Source: CAYGLV01 sp964351025 (GTDB lineage: Bacteria > Actinomycetota > Thermoleophilia > Gaiellales > Gaiellaceae). Taken from it: a stretch of DNA of 64,000 nucleotides. The notes below the pieces were generated by a model that saw only the letters and a list, made by a program, of their open reading frames with translations, searched no databases and was not told the DNA's origin. This document shows positions 26,035 to 36,376 of this stretch, one piece after another; positions within the stretch are counted from its first letter, which is position 1, and the number at the start of each line of letters is the position of its first letter. The stretch covers positions 57,041 through 121,040 of the forward strand of contig CAYGLV010000001.1 in NCBI GenBank assembly GCA_964351025.1, given 5' to 3'. The translations under genes and the position numbers were made by a program.

Positions 26035-28298
26035 GCCTCCGGCGCGCCGGCCCGACGGCGCCGGTCGTCGCCCTCTGCGCGGGGCTCGCTGGCGCGAACG
26101 TCGTGCGCGGCGGAGCGGTCGCGCTCGTGCTCTGCGCGGCGTTCGCACTGGTCGGCGCCGTCGCACCGGCTTCCGTTCGCTCGTGCGCCGTCCTCGTGGC
26201 GGTCGTCCTCGCCGGGTGGTGGTGGGGGAGCGGGCGTCTCGACACCCTCGACCGCAGCGTCCTGCGGGCCGAGCTCGGGCGCACCGCCCGAGCCGAGGCG
26301 GTCGTCACTGGCCCGGCCCGACGCTCCGAGTTCGCGGTTCGCGTTCCCGCCGTGCTGCGCCGCTTCGGCTCCCTCTCCCCGGGCGAGAGGGTGCTGCTCG
26401 CGCTTCCCGCGGGCCGGGCGCCGCCGCAGGGAGCCGTGCTCGCCCTGACGGGCCGGATCGCCGCCCCGCGCGGCCCGGAGGACGGCTTCGACGAGGGCGC
26501 CTGGCTCGCGCGCCGCGGCGTCCACGTCGTCGTCCACGGCCGCGACTGGCGCGTCGTCGGACGGAGAAGCGGAGTGGGCGGGGTCGCCGACCGGCTGCGC
26601 GCGCACGTCTCCGTCTCGCTCGCGGCCGGCGGCGGCGGCGAGCGGCGCGCACTCCTCGCTGGGGTCGTCCTGGGCGAGGACGAGGGGCTCTCTGGCGATC
26701 TGCGCGACGACTTCCGAGCCTCCGGGCTCTACCACCTGCTCGCCGTCTCCGGCCAGAACGTCGCCTTCATCGCCGGCGGCGTGCTCGTGCTCGCCTGGCT
26801 GCTCGGGATCCCGCGGCTGCTAGCCCACGTCGGCGTGCTGGCCGCGATCGGCGGCTACGTGCTGGCGGTCGGGTGGCAGCCCTCCGTCGTGCGCGCTGGC
26901 GTGGCCGGCTGTCTCGCGTCTCTCGCGTGGCTTGCGGCGCGCCCGAGCGACCGCTGGCACTTCCTCGCGCTCGGGGCGGCGGTGCTGCTCGCGTGGAGCC
27001 CGGCGAACCTGCTCGAGCCGGGCTTCCAGCTCTCTTTCGCGGCGGTGGCCGCGATCTTCGTCGCCGTGCCGCGACTCGACAGGCGGCTGGATGGCTATCC
27101 CGTCCCGAGGATCCTGGCGGGCGCCGTCGCGGTGTCGCTGGCCTGCGGCGTGGCGACGGCGCCGATCCTCTGGGTCCAGTTCGGCGCCGTTCCCGTCTAC
27201 TCGGTTCCGGCGAACGCCCTCGCCGCCCCCGCGATGCCGCCGCTGCTCGGGCTGGGACTGCTCGCCGCGCTCGTCGAGCCCGTGCTGCCGGGGGCCGCCG
27301 CCGCGCTCGCGTGGCTCGGCGGCTGGTTCGCGGCGTACGTCGCGCTCTGCGCCCGGCTCGTCGGCGGCCTGCCCTACGCCCAGGTGCGCTCAGGGGTGGC
27401 GCTCGCCGCGCTGGCCGCTGTCGCGCTCGCGCTCGCCTGGGCGGTGCGCGGGCCGGCGCGCCAGCGCAGGGCGGTCGCTGCGCTCGCCGCGGCCGCCGTC
27501 GCGGCCCTGATCGGCTGGCGTGCGTGGCCGGAGCCCGTGCCGCCACCACCGCAGGGGCTGCGCATCACCTTCCTCGACGTCGGCCAGGGCGACGCCGCCC
27601 TGCTCCAGGTGCGCGAGGGAGCCGTGCTCGTGGACCAGGGGCCGCCCGAGGCGCGGGTCGACCGGCAGCTCCGCCGGCTCGGCGTGCGCCGGCTGGCGGC
27701 GGTCGTGCTCACGCACCCGCAGCGCGACCACATCGGGGGCGCCGCCGACGTGCTCTCGAAGCTCGCCGTCTCTTCCGTGCTCGATCCGGAGCTTCCGGTC
27801 GAGAGCCGAGACGGGGAGGCGGCGCGCACGGCCGCCCGGCGGCGCGGCCTGCGTGTCGTCACCGCTCGCGCGGGGCGCGTCTACCGGCTCGGTGGCCTGA
27901 CCCTGCGCATCCTCTGGCCCGAAAGGCCCGGGCCGCCCGGCGAGGACCCGAACCAGCGCGCCGTCGTCATCCTCGCCTCCTACGGCGAGGTGGACGCCCT
28001 GCTGACGGCCGACGCCGAGTCGGACGTGACGGCGCCGCTCATCCGCGGCCCGGTCGAGGTGCTCAAGGTCGCCCACCACGGCTCCGCCGACCCGGGCCTG
28101 CGCGACGAGTTGCGCACCCTTCGCCCTCGTGTCGCGGTGATCTCGGTCGGCGCGCGCAACGACTACGGCCACCCGACCGCCTCGACGCTCGCGGCGTTGC
28201 GCTCCGTGCCGGGACTCCGCCTCTACCGCACCGACCTGGACGGCCGCGTCGTCGTCGAGACGGACGGCGTCGCGATCTCCGTCCGTTCGGAGCGTTGA
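26031..28298 (+). CDS. comEC: ComEC/Rec2 competence membrane channel
   Basis: A 755-residue protein. A DUF4131-like N-terminal part precedes the ComEC competence domain (LLAGVVLGEDEGLSGDLRDD, YHLLAVSGQNVAFIAGGVLV), multiple membrane segments, and a C-terminal metallo-beta-lactamase domain (FLDVGQGDAALLQV, LTHPQRDHIGGA, VAHHGSADP). ComEC moves single-stranded DNA into the cell. The GTG start overlaps comEA. This pair suggests transformability, but no pilus genes lie in the window. Confidence 0.93.
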   Translation: MSLRRAGPTAPVVALCAGLAGANVVRGGAVALVLCAAFALVGAVAPASVRSCAVLVAVVLAGWWWGSGRLDTLDRSVLRAELGRTARAEAVVTGPARRSEFAVRVPAVLRRFGSLSPGERVLLALPAGRAPPQGAVLALTGRIAAPRGPEDGFDEGAWLARRGVHVVVHGRDWRVVGRRSGVGGVADRLRAHVSVSLAAGGGGERRALLAGVVLGEDEGLSGDLRDDFRASGLYHLLAVSGQNVAFIAGGVLVLAWLLGIPRLLAHVGVLAAIGGYVLAVGWQPSVVRAGVAGCLASLAWLAARPSDRWHFLALGAAVLLAWSPANLLEPGFQLSFAAVAAIFVAVPRLDRRLDGYPVPRILAGAVAVSLACGVATAPILWVQFGAVPVYSVPANALAAPAMPPLLGLGLLAALVEPVLPGAAAALAWLGGWFAAYVALCARLVGGLPYAQVRSGVALAALAAVALALAWAVRGPARQRRAVAALAAAAVAALIGWRAWPEPVPPPPQGLRITFLDVGQGDAALLQVREGAVLVDQGPPEARVDRQLRRLGVRRLAAVVLTHPQRDHIGGAADVLSKLAVSSVLDPELPVESRDGEAARTAARRRGLRVVTARAGRVYRLGGLTLRILWPERPGPPGEDPNQRAVVILASYGEVDALLTADAESDVTAPLIRGPVEVLKVAHHGSADPGLRDELRTLRPRVAVISVGARNDYGHPTASTLAALRSVPGLRLYRTDLDGRVVVETDGVAISVRSER

Positions 28299-28299
28299 G

Positions 28300-28305
28300 T
28301 AGTGT
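28300..28305 (+). promoter_or_regulatory. -10 box for leaderless holA
   Basis: TAGTGT starts just after the comEC stop and is followed by six bases and the holA GTG. No ribosome site is present. Confidence 0.5.
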
Positions 28306-28311
28306 TGGGCC

Positions 28312-29310
28312 GTGGCCGCGGCGACCGAGCTGAAGCCCGTCTACCTGCTGACCGGCAGCGACCGGCCGAAGGTCGCGAGGGCGCTGCACCGGCTGCGCGC
28401 GCGCGTCGGGGAGGATGCGATCGAGCAGCTCTCCGCCTCCGCCGCCGCCGGCGCGGACGCGGTCGCCGCCTGCAATGCGCTCGGCATGTTCGGCGGTGAG
28501 GCGCGCCTGATAATCGTGGACGGCGTCGAGCGCTGGAAGGCCGCCGATGTGAAGGCGGTCGAGGCGTACCTCGCCGCGCCCGCGCCGGGCACCGTGCTCG
28601 CCCTGGTGGCCGACGAGCTGAGGAAGGACTCGGCGCTGCTCAAGGCCTGCGTGAAGGCTGGTCAGGTGCTCGAGTACTCGGTGCCGAAGAAGCACCTGAC
28701 GGCGTGGGTGGCCGAGCAGTTCAAGCTCGCCGGCGCCCGGGCCGAGCCGGACGCGTGCGCCGCGCTCGTCCACCTGGTCGGAGATGACCTGCACGCGCTC
28801 GCAAACGAAGTGGACAAGCTCGCGACGTGGGCGGCAGGGGAGCCGATCGGCGAGCGCGAGGTCGAGCAGCTCGCGGCGGCGTTCGCCGAGACGCCGACCT
28901 TCGCGCTCACCGACGCCTGGGCCAAGCGCGACACGGCGGCGGCGCTCGCGGCGAGCGAGAGGATCTTCGAGCGCGACATCAAGCCCCGCCGCGACATCGC
29001 GCCTCGCCTCGCCGGCGCGCTCGGCAACCACATCGGGCGCGTGCGCCGCTGCCAGCAGCTCGCGGCCGACGGCGTGCGCGCGCGTGACGCCGCGGCGAAG
29101 CTGAAGATGCACCCGTTCTACGCGGAGAAGGTGTTCGCCCAGGCGGAGAGCTTCTCGACGGACGAGCTGCGCAGCGCCGTCGTGCGACTCGCCGCGCTCG
29201 ACCACGCGCTCAAGGGCGGCAGCCGGCTCGCGCCCGACCTCGAGCTGCAGCGCGCGCTGATCGACCTGGGCCGCGAGGGCGCCCGACCGGGGCTGCGCGG
29301 AACGGGCTAG
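28312..29310 (+). CDS. holA: HolA, DNA polymerase III delta subunit
   Basis: A 332-residue AAA+-like clamp-loader subunit. PVYLLTGSDRPKVARAL is the N-terminal block, RLIIVDGVERWKAADVKAVE follows, then LVHLVGDDLHALANEVDKLA and the C-terminal collar. Delta opens the beta clamp. In many genomes holA follows comEC, as here, and rpsT comes next. The two genes end tail to tail on a shared CTAG. Confidence 0.9.
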   Translation: MAAATELKPVYLLTGSDRPKVARALHRLRARVGEDAIEQLSASAAAGADAVAACNALGMFGGEARLIIVDGVERWKAADVKAVEAYLAAPAPGTVLALVADELRKDSALLKACVKAGQVLEYSVPKKHLTAWVAEQFKLAGARAEPDACAALVHLVGDDLHALANEVDKLATWAAGEPIGEREVEQLAAAFAETPTFALTDAWAKRDTAAALAASERIFERDIKPRRDIAPRLAGALGNHIGRVRRCQQLAADGVRARDAAAKLKMHPFYAEKVFAQAESFSTDELRSAVVRLAALDHALKGGSRLAPDLELQRALIDLGREGARPGLRGTG

Positions 29311-29570
29311 GCGCTCGGCGCGGCGAGCCGCGCTGCCTGCGCCTTCTTGCGCGCGGCGGTGTTCTTGTGCAGCGACCCCTGCGAGGCGGCCTTGTCGACC
29401 GTCCGCACAAGCTGGAGGTGCGCGACCGCGACGAGCTCCGCATCGCCGTCGGCGATGGCGGTCTCGAGGCGCCGCGTCAGCGTCTTCACGGCCGAGCGGT
29501 AGCGCAGGTTCTCCAGCCGCTGGCGGGCGGCGGAGCGGACGCGCTTCTTCTGCTGCAGGATGTTCGGCAT
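29307..29570 (-). CDS. rpsT: RpsT, 30S ribosomal protein S20
   Basis: An 87-residue basic protein: MPNILQQKKRVRSAARQR, then LTRRLETAIADGDAELVAVA and the C-terminal SQGSLHKNTAARKKAQ typical of S20. It binds 16S rRNA early in 30S assembly. No Shine-Dalgarno lies between the ATG and a perfect 20-base palindrome nine bases upstream, which may form the whole 5' leader. Confidence 0.95.
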   Translation of the reverse strand: MPNILQQKKRVRSAARQRLENLRYRSAVKTLTRRLETAIADGDAELVAVAHLQLVRTVDKAASQGSLHKNTAARKKAQAARLAAPSA

Positions 29571-29579
29571 GGCGTGAAA

Positions 29580-29599
29580 GCGCCCGCACGTGCGGGCGC
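29580..29599 (-). promoter_or_regulatory. Perfect palindrome in the rpsT leader
   Basis: The 20-base perfect palindrome begins GCGCCCGCAC. A TACCAT box on the minus strand (29610-29605) would start transcription at about its outer edge, so the leader would be essentially this hairpin plus nine bases. There is no U-tract, so it is not an ordinary terminator. A role in S20 control or mRNA stability is a guess. Confidence 0.45.
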
Positions 29600-29651
29600 C
29601 GGGGATGGTAGCAAAGGGCACGCTCGGGGCGGCGGCAGCGTCCGCCCTCCC

Positions 29652-29657
29652 TATACT
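29652..29657 (+). promoter_or_regulatory. -10 box for leaderless murJ
   Basis: TATACT, followed by six bases and the murJ GTG. It is the best match to TATAAT among the leaderless boxes here. Confidence 0.55.
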
Positions 29658-29663
29658 CGCCGC

Positions 29664-31238
29664 GTGGACGACCGGGCCCCTCGCCGGCGGCTCGCGTGGT
29701 CGACGGCGATCTTCTCGCTGGCCACGGGGTTGTCGCGCATGCTCGGCCTCGTCCGGGAGGTCGTCGCACGCCGCTACTTCGGCGTCGAGGGCCCGATCAA
29801 CGCCTTCACCGTCGCCTTCCAGGTGCCGAACCTCGTGCGGGCGCTCGTCGCCGACGCGGCGCTCTCCTCCGCCTTCGTCCCCGTCTTCAGCGAGCTGCTG
29901 CAGAAGGGCGAGCGCGGCCGGGCCTGGCGCGTCGCCTCGAGCCTCCTCTGGCTGCTCCTGCTCGGACTGTCGGCGCTGACGGCGCTCTTCATGCTGCTCG
30001 CGCCGTGGCTGATCGGCGTGTTCGGGCTGCCGGACGCCTACGACGGGCTCGCCGTCACGCTCTCGCGGATCCTCTTCCCGATCGTCGTCCTGCTCGGGCT
30101 CACCGGGATCGTCACCGGGATCCTCAACAGCTACGAGCACTTCACCCTGCCGGCACTCACACCGGTCTTCTGGAACCTCGCAATCATCGCGGGGCTCGTA
30201 ATCGGTGTGCCCCGGGCGGACACGCCCAGCACGAAGCTCTACGTCTACGCGGGCGCGATCGTCGCGGGCACCGTGCTCCAGCTGCTGCTGCCCCTGCCGT
30301 GGCTGCGCGGGCGCGACGACCGGCTCCGCGTCGCTATCGATTGGCGCGACCCGGCAGTGAAGCGCGTCTTCGTGCTCATGTTGCCGGTCACGCTCGGGCT
30401 CGGGCTGATCAACTTCAACGCCGTCATCGGCGCGTTCTTCGCGGCCCGCTACATCGACCCGGAGCTGGCGCCGAGCGCGATCGATGCCGCCTTCCGCATC
30501 TACATGCTGCCGCAGGGGATGTTCTCGGTGGCCATTGCGACGGTGCTGTTCCCGTCGCTCGCTCGGGCGGCGGCCCGCGGAGACACCGACGAGTTCCGGG
30601 AGCGCGTGTCGCTCGGGCTGCGCCACATCGCCTTCTGGCTCGTGCCTGCGAGCGCCGCGTCGGCCGTCCTGGCTGCTCCGATCGTCCGGCTGCTCTACCA
30701 GCGGGGCGAGTTCGGGGCGCACGAGACCCAGGTCGTGGCGGGCGCGCTCGCGGCGTTCAGCGCCGGGCTCGTCTTCAACGGGACGATGCTGATGCTCAAC
30801 CGCGCGTTCTACAGCCTCCAGTCGCCGTGGCTGCCGACGTGGGTCGCGCTCGGCAACCTGGTGCTCAACACGGCGCTCAACACCGGCTTCTACCGCCTTG
30901 GCATCTGGGGACTGCCGCTGGCGACCTCGATCGCGAACGTGGCGGGCACGGTCGCGCTCGTCGTGCTCCTGCGCCGCCGGCTCGGCCGGCTCGACCTCGG
31001 GCGCGTGCTCCGCAGCGGCGCGCTCGCCACGATCGCCGCGGGCGCGCTCGCGGCCGTCTCCTACCCGGTCTGGCGCGCGCTCGACGACACGCTCGGTCGC
31101 GATTTGGGCGCTCAGCTGCTCTCGCTGGGGACGGCGCTTGCCGCCGGCGGCGCAGTCTACGTCGCGGCTTGCCGCGTCCTGCGGGTTCGCGAACTGGACG
31201 CGCTGCTAGCGTTGCTCGGGCGCCTCCGGCGGCGCTAG
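29664..31238 (+). CDS. murJ: MurJ, lipid II flippase
   Basis: A 524-residue MATE-like membrane protein with about 14 membrane segments. LSRMLGLVREVVARRYFG, AFTVAFQVPNLVRALVADAA and LSSAFVPVFSELLQKGERG are MurJ hallmarks, as is FRIYMLPQGMFSVAIATVLF later. It flips lipid-linked peptidoglycan precursor across the membrane. The GTG start follows a TATACT box by six bases and fits the family N-terminus. Confidence 0.94.
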   Translation: MDDRAPRRRLAWSTAIFSLATGLSRMLGLVREVVARRYFGVEGPINAFTVAFQVPNLVRALVADAALSSAFVPVFSELLQKGERGRAWRVASSLLWLLLLGLSALTALFMLLAPWLIGVFGLPDAYDGLAVTLSRILFPIVVLLGLTGIVTGILNSYEHFTLPALTPVFWNLAIIAGLVIGVPRADTPSTKLYVYAGAIVAGTVLQLLLPLPWLRGRDDRLRVAIDWRDPAVKRVFVLMLPVTLGLGLINFNAVIGAFFAARYIDPELAPSAIDAAFRIYMLPQGMFSVAIATVLFPSLARAAARGDTDEFRERVSLGLRHIAFWLVPASAASAVLAAPIVRLLYQRGEFGAHETQVVAGALAAFSAGLVFNGTMLMLNRAFYSLQSPWLPTWVALGNLVLNTALNTGFYRLGIWGLPLATSIANVAGTVALVVLLRRRLGRLDLGRVLRSGALATIAAGALAAVSYPVWRALDDTLGRDLGAQLLSLGTALAAGGAVYVAACRVLRVRELDALLALLGRLRRR

Positions 31239-31241
31239 CCC

Positions 31242-33025
<1,784 letters not shown>

Positions 33026-33029
<4 letters not shown>

Positions 33030-34156
33030 ACGGCGCGCGGCACCTCTATGTCCACGTGCCGTTCTGCGCGCATCGCTGCGGCTACTGCGACTTCGTCACC
33101 GCCGCAGGCCAGTCCGACCAGCACGGCCGCTACGTCGCGGCGCTGCTCGCGGAGCTGGATCTCGAGCGGGGGCTCCTCTCGGAGGAGCTCGAGACGGTCT
33201 TCCTCGGGGGTGGCACGCCCACGTTCACCGAGCCCGCCGCGCTCGCGGGCCTGCTGGCCGGGCTGCCCCCGGCGGCCGAGGTGACGGTCGAGGCCAATCC
33301 GGAGACGGTGACCCCGGAACTGGCCACGCTGCTGCGCGCGGGCGGCGTCAACCGCGTCTCGCTCGGTGCGCAGAGCTTCCAGCCGCACCTGCTCCAGACG
33401 CTCGAGCGCCGGGCCTCGTCGCAGGATGTCCGGCGCGCGGTGCACACTTTGCGTGATGCCAGTTTCGACAACATCTCGCTCGACCTTATCTACGGCATTC
33501 CGGGCCAGAGCCCCTCCGATCTCGAGCGCGACCTCGCCGAGGCACTCGCGCTCGGGCCGGAGCACCTCTCCTGCTACGAGCTCGAGGCAAAGCCGGGCAC
33601 GCGCTTCACGCACGCACACGGAGACGAGCTCCGCCGCCAGGCGGAGGCGATGGAGTCGTACTTCGAGTGCGTCGTCGAGACGCTGACCGGCGCCGGCTAC
33701 CGCTGGTACGAGACGGCGAACTTCTGCCTGCCGCAGGAGCGCGCCGGCGGGCGCGAACTGCGTGCGCGCCACAATCTCGGCTACTGGCTCGGCCGGGACT
33801 ACCTCGGCCTCGGGGTGGGCGCGGTCTCGACAATCCAGGGGAGGCGCTGGCGGAACGCGCCGGGTGTGCCGCGCTATCTGGCTGCGCTCGAGCGCGGCGA
33901 GCGGCCGCAGCGCGAGCTCGAGCCGCTGCCCGAATCGGTGCGGCTCCAGGAGCGGCTCCTGCTTGGCCTGCGTCTGGACGAGCCGGTGCCGATCGGCGAC
34001 GTTGGCGGAGCGCTCGACCGTGTCGCGCTCGAGAGAATGCGCGGTCTCGGCCTCGCCGAGCTGCCGCGGGTGGGCCCGGACGGAGCCGAGCTGGTGTCGT
34101 TGACGCCGCGGGGCCGCTTCCTCGGCGGCGGCGTCACAGCCGAGCTTCTGTCCTGA
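33026..34156 (+). CDS. hemW: HemW, heme chaperone (radical-SAM)
   Basis: A 376-residue radical-SAM protein with C-x3-C-x2-C in VPFCAHRCGYCDF, then FLGGGTPTFTEPAALAGLL and VEANPETVTPELATLLRAGG; RVSLGAQSFQPHLLQTLERR and NISLDLIYGIPGQSPSDLER follow. These match HemW rather than oxygen-independent coproporphyrinogen oxidase HemN, which has an additional cysteine in the motif. The GTG overlaps the lepA stop. The lepA-hemW-hrcA-dnaJ order is common in Gram-positive bacteria. Confidence 0.93.
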
Positions 34157-34161
34157 CGCAG

Positions 34162-34179
34162 CCGGCCCGAGCGGGCCGG
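34162..34179 (+). terminator. Hairpin after hemW
   Basis: CCGGCCC-GAGC-GGGCCGG forms a 7-base-pair stem six bases after the hemW stop. No U-tract follows, so termination is uncertain; a TAGAAT promoter box for hrcA starts four bases beyond it. Confidence 0.35.
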
Positions 34180-34183
34180 GGGC

Positions 34184-34189
34184 TAGAAT
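34184..34189 (+). promoter_or_regulatory. -10 box upstream of hrcA
   Basis: TAGAAT lies 14 bases before the hrcA ATG, so hrcA would have a short leader of about eight bases with AGAGG near the start. No CIRCE element (TTAGCACTC-N9-GAGTGCTAA) is recognisable here. Confidence 0.4.
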
Positions 34190-34203
34190 CAGCGCCAGAG
34201 GCC

Positions 34204-35238
34204 ATGGAGCTCCAGCTCTCCGATCGGAAGCGGGAGATCCTCCGCCGTCTCGTCGAGGAGTACGTCGAGACCGGCCAGCCGGTCGGCTCGAAAGGCCTCG
34301 TGGAGCGGTCGAGGATGACCGTCTCGCCGTCAACCGTCCGCCACGAGCTTGCAGAGCTCGAACTGCTCGGCCTGCTCGCGCACCCGCACACGTCGTCCGG
34401 TCGGGTGCCGACCGAGCGCGGCTACCGCTTCTACGCCGACGAGCTGCTCGAGCAGCTCGGGCCACGTCCGGCGCGCTTCCCGCTCGATCTCAGCTCGAGC
34501 CGCCGCGAGATCGAAGCGGCGCTGCAGCAGACGACGGAGATGCTCTCCGACGTGACGCGGCTGCTCTCGCTCGTCACGGCGCCGCCGCTGGAGACTGCCA
34601 CCGTGCGTCACATCGAGGTGCTGCTTCTCCAGCCCTCGCTCGTGATGGTCGTGACCATCACGTCCACCGGTGGCGTGGCGAAGCGGCTGTTCACGTTTGC
34701 AGAGCCGGTGGATCCTGGTCTCGCCAAATGGGCGCACGAGTACTTGAACGAGCGTCTCGCCGGCGTTCAGCTCGGTTCGAGCGATCTCCGGCGGCGGGTC
34801 GCCGAGCCGAACCTCTCGCCGGTCGAGCTGGTGTTCCTCGAGGTGCTGCGGCCAGCGTTCGTCGACCTCCAGCAGTCCGACGGACAGCGTCTCTACGTCG
34901 GCGGCGCCGCGTCGCTGCTTGTTCGGGTACGCGGTGAGGAGCTCGACGCCTGCCGGCGCCTGCTCGGTGCGCTCGAGCAGCGGGCCGCCGCGCTCGAGCT
35001 GATGGGAGACGCATTCGGCCCGGGCCGCCTGTTCGTCCGCGTCGGTGCCGAGTTCGCGAACCCGGCCCTGCGCGGCGTCTCGCTGGTCGGCGCGACCTAC
35101 GGGCTCACGCATAGGACGCTCGGCGCGGTCGGGCTGCTCGGCCCCCTGCGGATGGACTACGACAAGGCGATCCACACCGTGCGTGCCGCGGCACACGAGC
35201 TGTCTCACTTCGTCGAGGGCTTCTACGGCGACAACTGA
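34204..35238 (+). CDS. hrcA: HrcA, heat-shock transcription repressor
   Basis: A 344-residue repressor. The winged helix has LSDRKREILRRLVEEYVETG, QPVGSKGLVER and SPSTVRHELAELELLGLLAH, with HTSSGRVPTERGYRFYAD after it; GLLGPLRMDYDKAIHTVRAA is the conserved end. HrcA binds CIRCE operators and is kept active by GroEL. No CIRCE is visible in this window, so the target genes lie elsewhere. dnaJ follows, but with its own leaderless-type promoter. Confidence 0.94.
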   Translation: MELQLSDRKREILRRLVEEYVETGQPVGSKGLVERSRMTVSPSTVRHELAELELLGLLAHPHTSSGRVPTERGYRFYADELLEQLGPRPARFPLDLSSSRREIEAALQQTTEMLSDVTRLLSLVTAPPLETATVRHIEVLLLQPSLVMVVTITSTGGVAKRLFTFAEPVDPGLAKWAHEYLNERLAGVQLGSSDLRRRVAEPNLSPVELVFLEVLRPAFVDLQQSDGQRLYVGGAASLLVRVRGEELDACRRLLGALEQRAAALELMGDAFGPGRLFVRVGAEFANPALRGVSLVGATYGLTHRTLGAVGLLGPLRMDYDKAIHTVRAAAHELSHFVEGFYGDN

Positions 35239-35247
35239 GCCCGCCGC

Positions 35248-35253
35248 TACGCT
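35248..35253 (+). promoter_or_regulatory. -10 box for leaderless dnaJ
   Basis: TACGCT, then seven bases, then the dnaJ ATG at 35261. GCCCGC (35239-35244) and GCGGGC (35255-35260) flank the box as an inverted repeat. Confidence 0.5.
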
Positions 35254-35260
35254 TGCGGGC

Positions 35261-36376
35261 ATGGCAACGGCGGAGCGGGACTACTACGAGCTGCTCGGGA
35301 TCGACCGGAGCGCGACCGAGGCGGAGATCAAAAAGGCGTTCCGCAGGCTCGCTCGCGACGTGCACCCCGACGTCTCCGAGGCGCCCGACGCGCAGGAGCG
35401 CTTCCGTGAGGTCGCGCAGGCGTACGAGGTGCTCGCGAATGCCGAGACCCGGGAGCTCTACGACCGCTACGGCCATGCGGGGCTGCGCCGCGGCGGCTTC
35501 ACCCCCACGGATTTCGACCTCGGCAGCCTCACCGACATCTTCTCGGCTTTCTTCGGCGACGATCTCTTCGGGGCCACGACAAGGCAACGACGCGCGCGTG
35601 GCGCGGATGTCGGCACCGTCGTCGAGATCGAGCTCGCCGAGGCCTTTACGGGCGTGAAGAAGGCGATCGCCGTCGAGGTCGCCGTCACGTGCGCGACCTG
35701 CGCCGGCGATGGCGCGGCGCCCGGGACCGGTCACGTGACGTGCTCGGGCTGCGGCGGCGCCGGCCGCCTCCAGCAGGTTTCGCGCAGCATCTTCGGGGAG
35801 TTCGTCCGCACGCAGGCCTGCCCGCGTTGCGGCGGGGCCGGGACGGTCGTCGAGCGGCCCTGCGAGACGTGCGAGGGTGCGGGCCGGATCGTCGACGAGC
35901 GGAAGCTTCAGGTCGAGATCCCGGCGGGGATCCACGATGGGCAGCAGATCCGGATTCGCGGCGAGGGCCACGCCGGACGGGGCGGCCCGCCGGGCGACGT
36001 GTTCGTCGAGGTGCGCGTGCGGCTCGATCCGCGCTTCGTGCGCGACGGCGACGACGTCGTGACAGCCGTGGACATCACGATCGCGCAGGCCGCGCTCGGG
36101 GCGCGCCTGACCGTGCCGACTCTCGATGGCGAGACGGAGCTCGAGCTGCCCGCGGGGACACAGCCGGGTGAGCTGCGTGTGCTGCGCGGGCGGGGGATGC
36201 CCTCCCTCCAGGGCCGGGGCCGCGGCGACCAGCGCGTGCACGTGAATGTGCTCGTGCCGAGACGGACGACGGCGGAGCAGCGGCGGCTGCTCGAGGAGTT
36301 CGAGCGCCTTGCAGATGAGGACACCTACCGGCCGGACGAGGGCTTCTTCGACCGGCTGCGCAACGCGTTCAGCTGA
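35261..36376 (+). CDS. dnaJ: DnaJ, Hsp40 co-chaperone
   Basis: A 371-residue type I J-protein. The J domain has YYELLGIDRSATEAEIKKAF and the HPD in RDVHPDVSE; a short G/F region follows, then four zinc-finger repeats (CATCAGDG, CSGCGGAG, CPRCGGAG, CETCEGAG) and the substrate-binding C-terminal domain. It stimulates DnaK ATPase. The last codons overlap the start of prmA in the form CTGA. Confidence 0.95.
   Translation: MATAERDYYELLGIDRSATEAEIKKAFRRLARDVHPDVSEAPDAQERFREVAQAYEVLANAETRELYDRYGHAGLRRGGFTPTDFDLGSLTDIFSAFFGDDLFGATTRQRRARGADVGTVVEIELAEAFTGVKKAIAVEVAVTCATCAGDGAAPGTGHVTCSGCGGAGRLQQVSRSIFGEFVRTQACPRCGGAGTVVERPCETCEGAGRIVDERKLQVEIPAGIHDGQQIRIRGEGHAGRGGPPGDVFVEVRVRLDPRFVRDGDDVVTAVDITIAQAALGARLTVPTLDGETELELPAGTQPGELRVLRGRGMPSLQGRGRGDQRVHVNVLVPRRTTAEQRRLLEEFERLADEDTYRPDEGFFDRLRNAFS

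Noticed and set aside
34157..34203. CIRCE operator before hrcA-dnaJ
   Set aside because: No TTAGCACTC-N9-GAGTGCTAA-like inverted repeat; the inverted repeat present is a plain GC hairpin.
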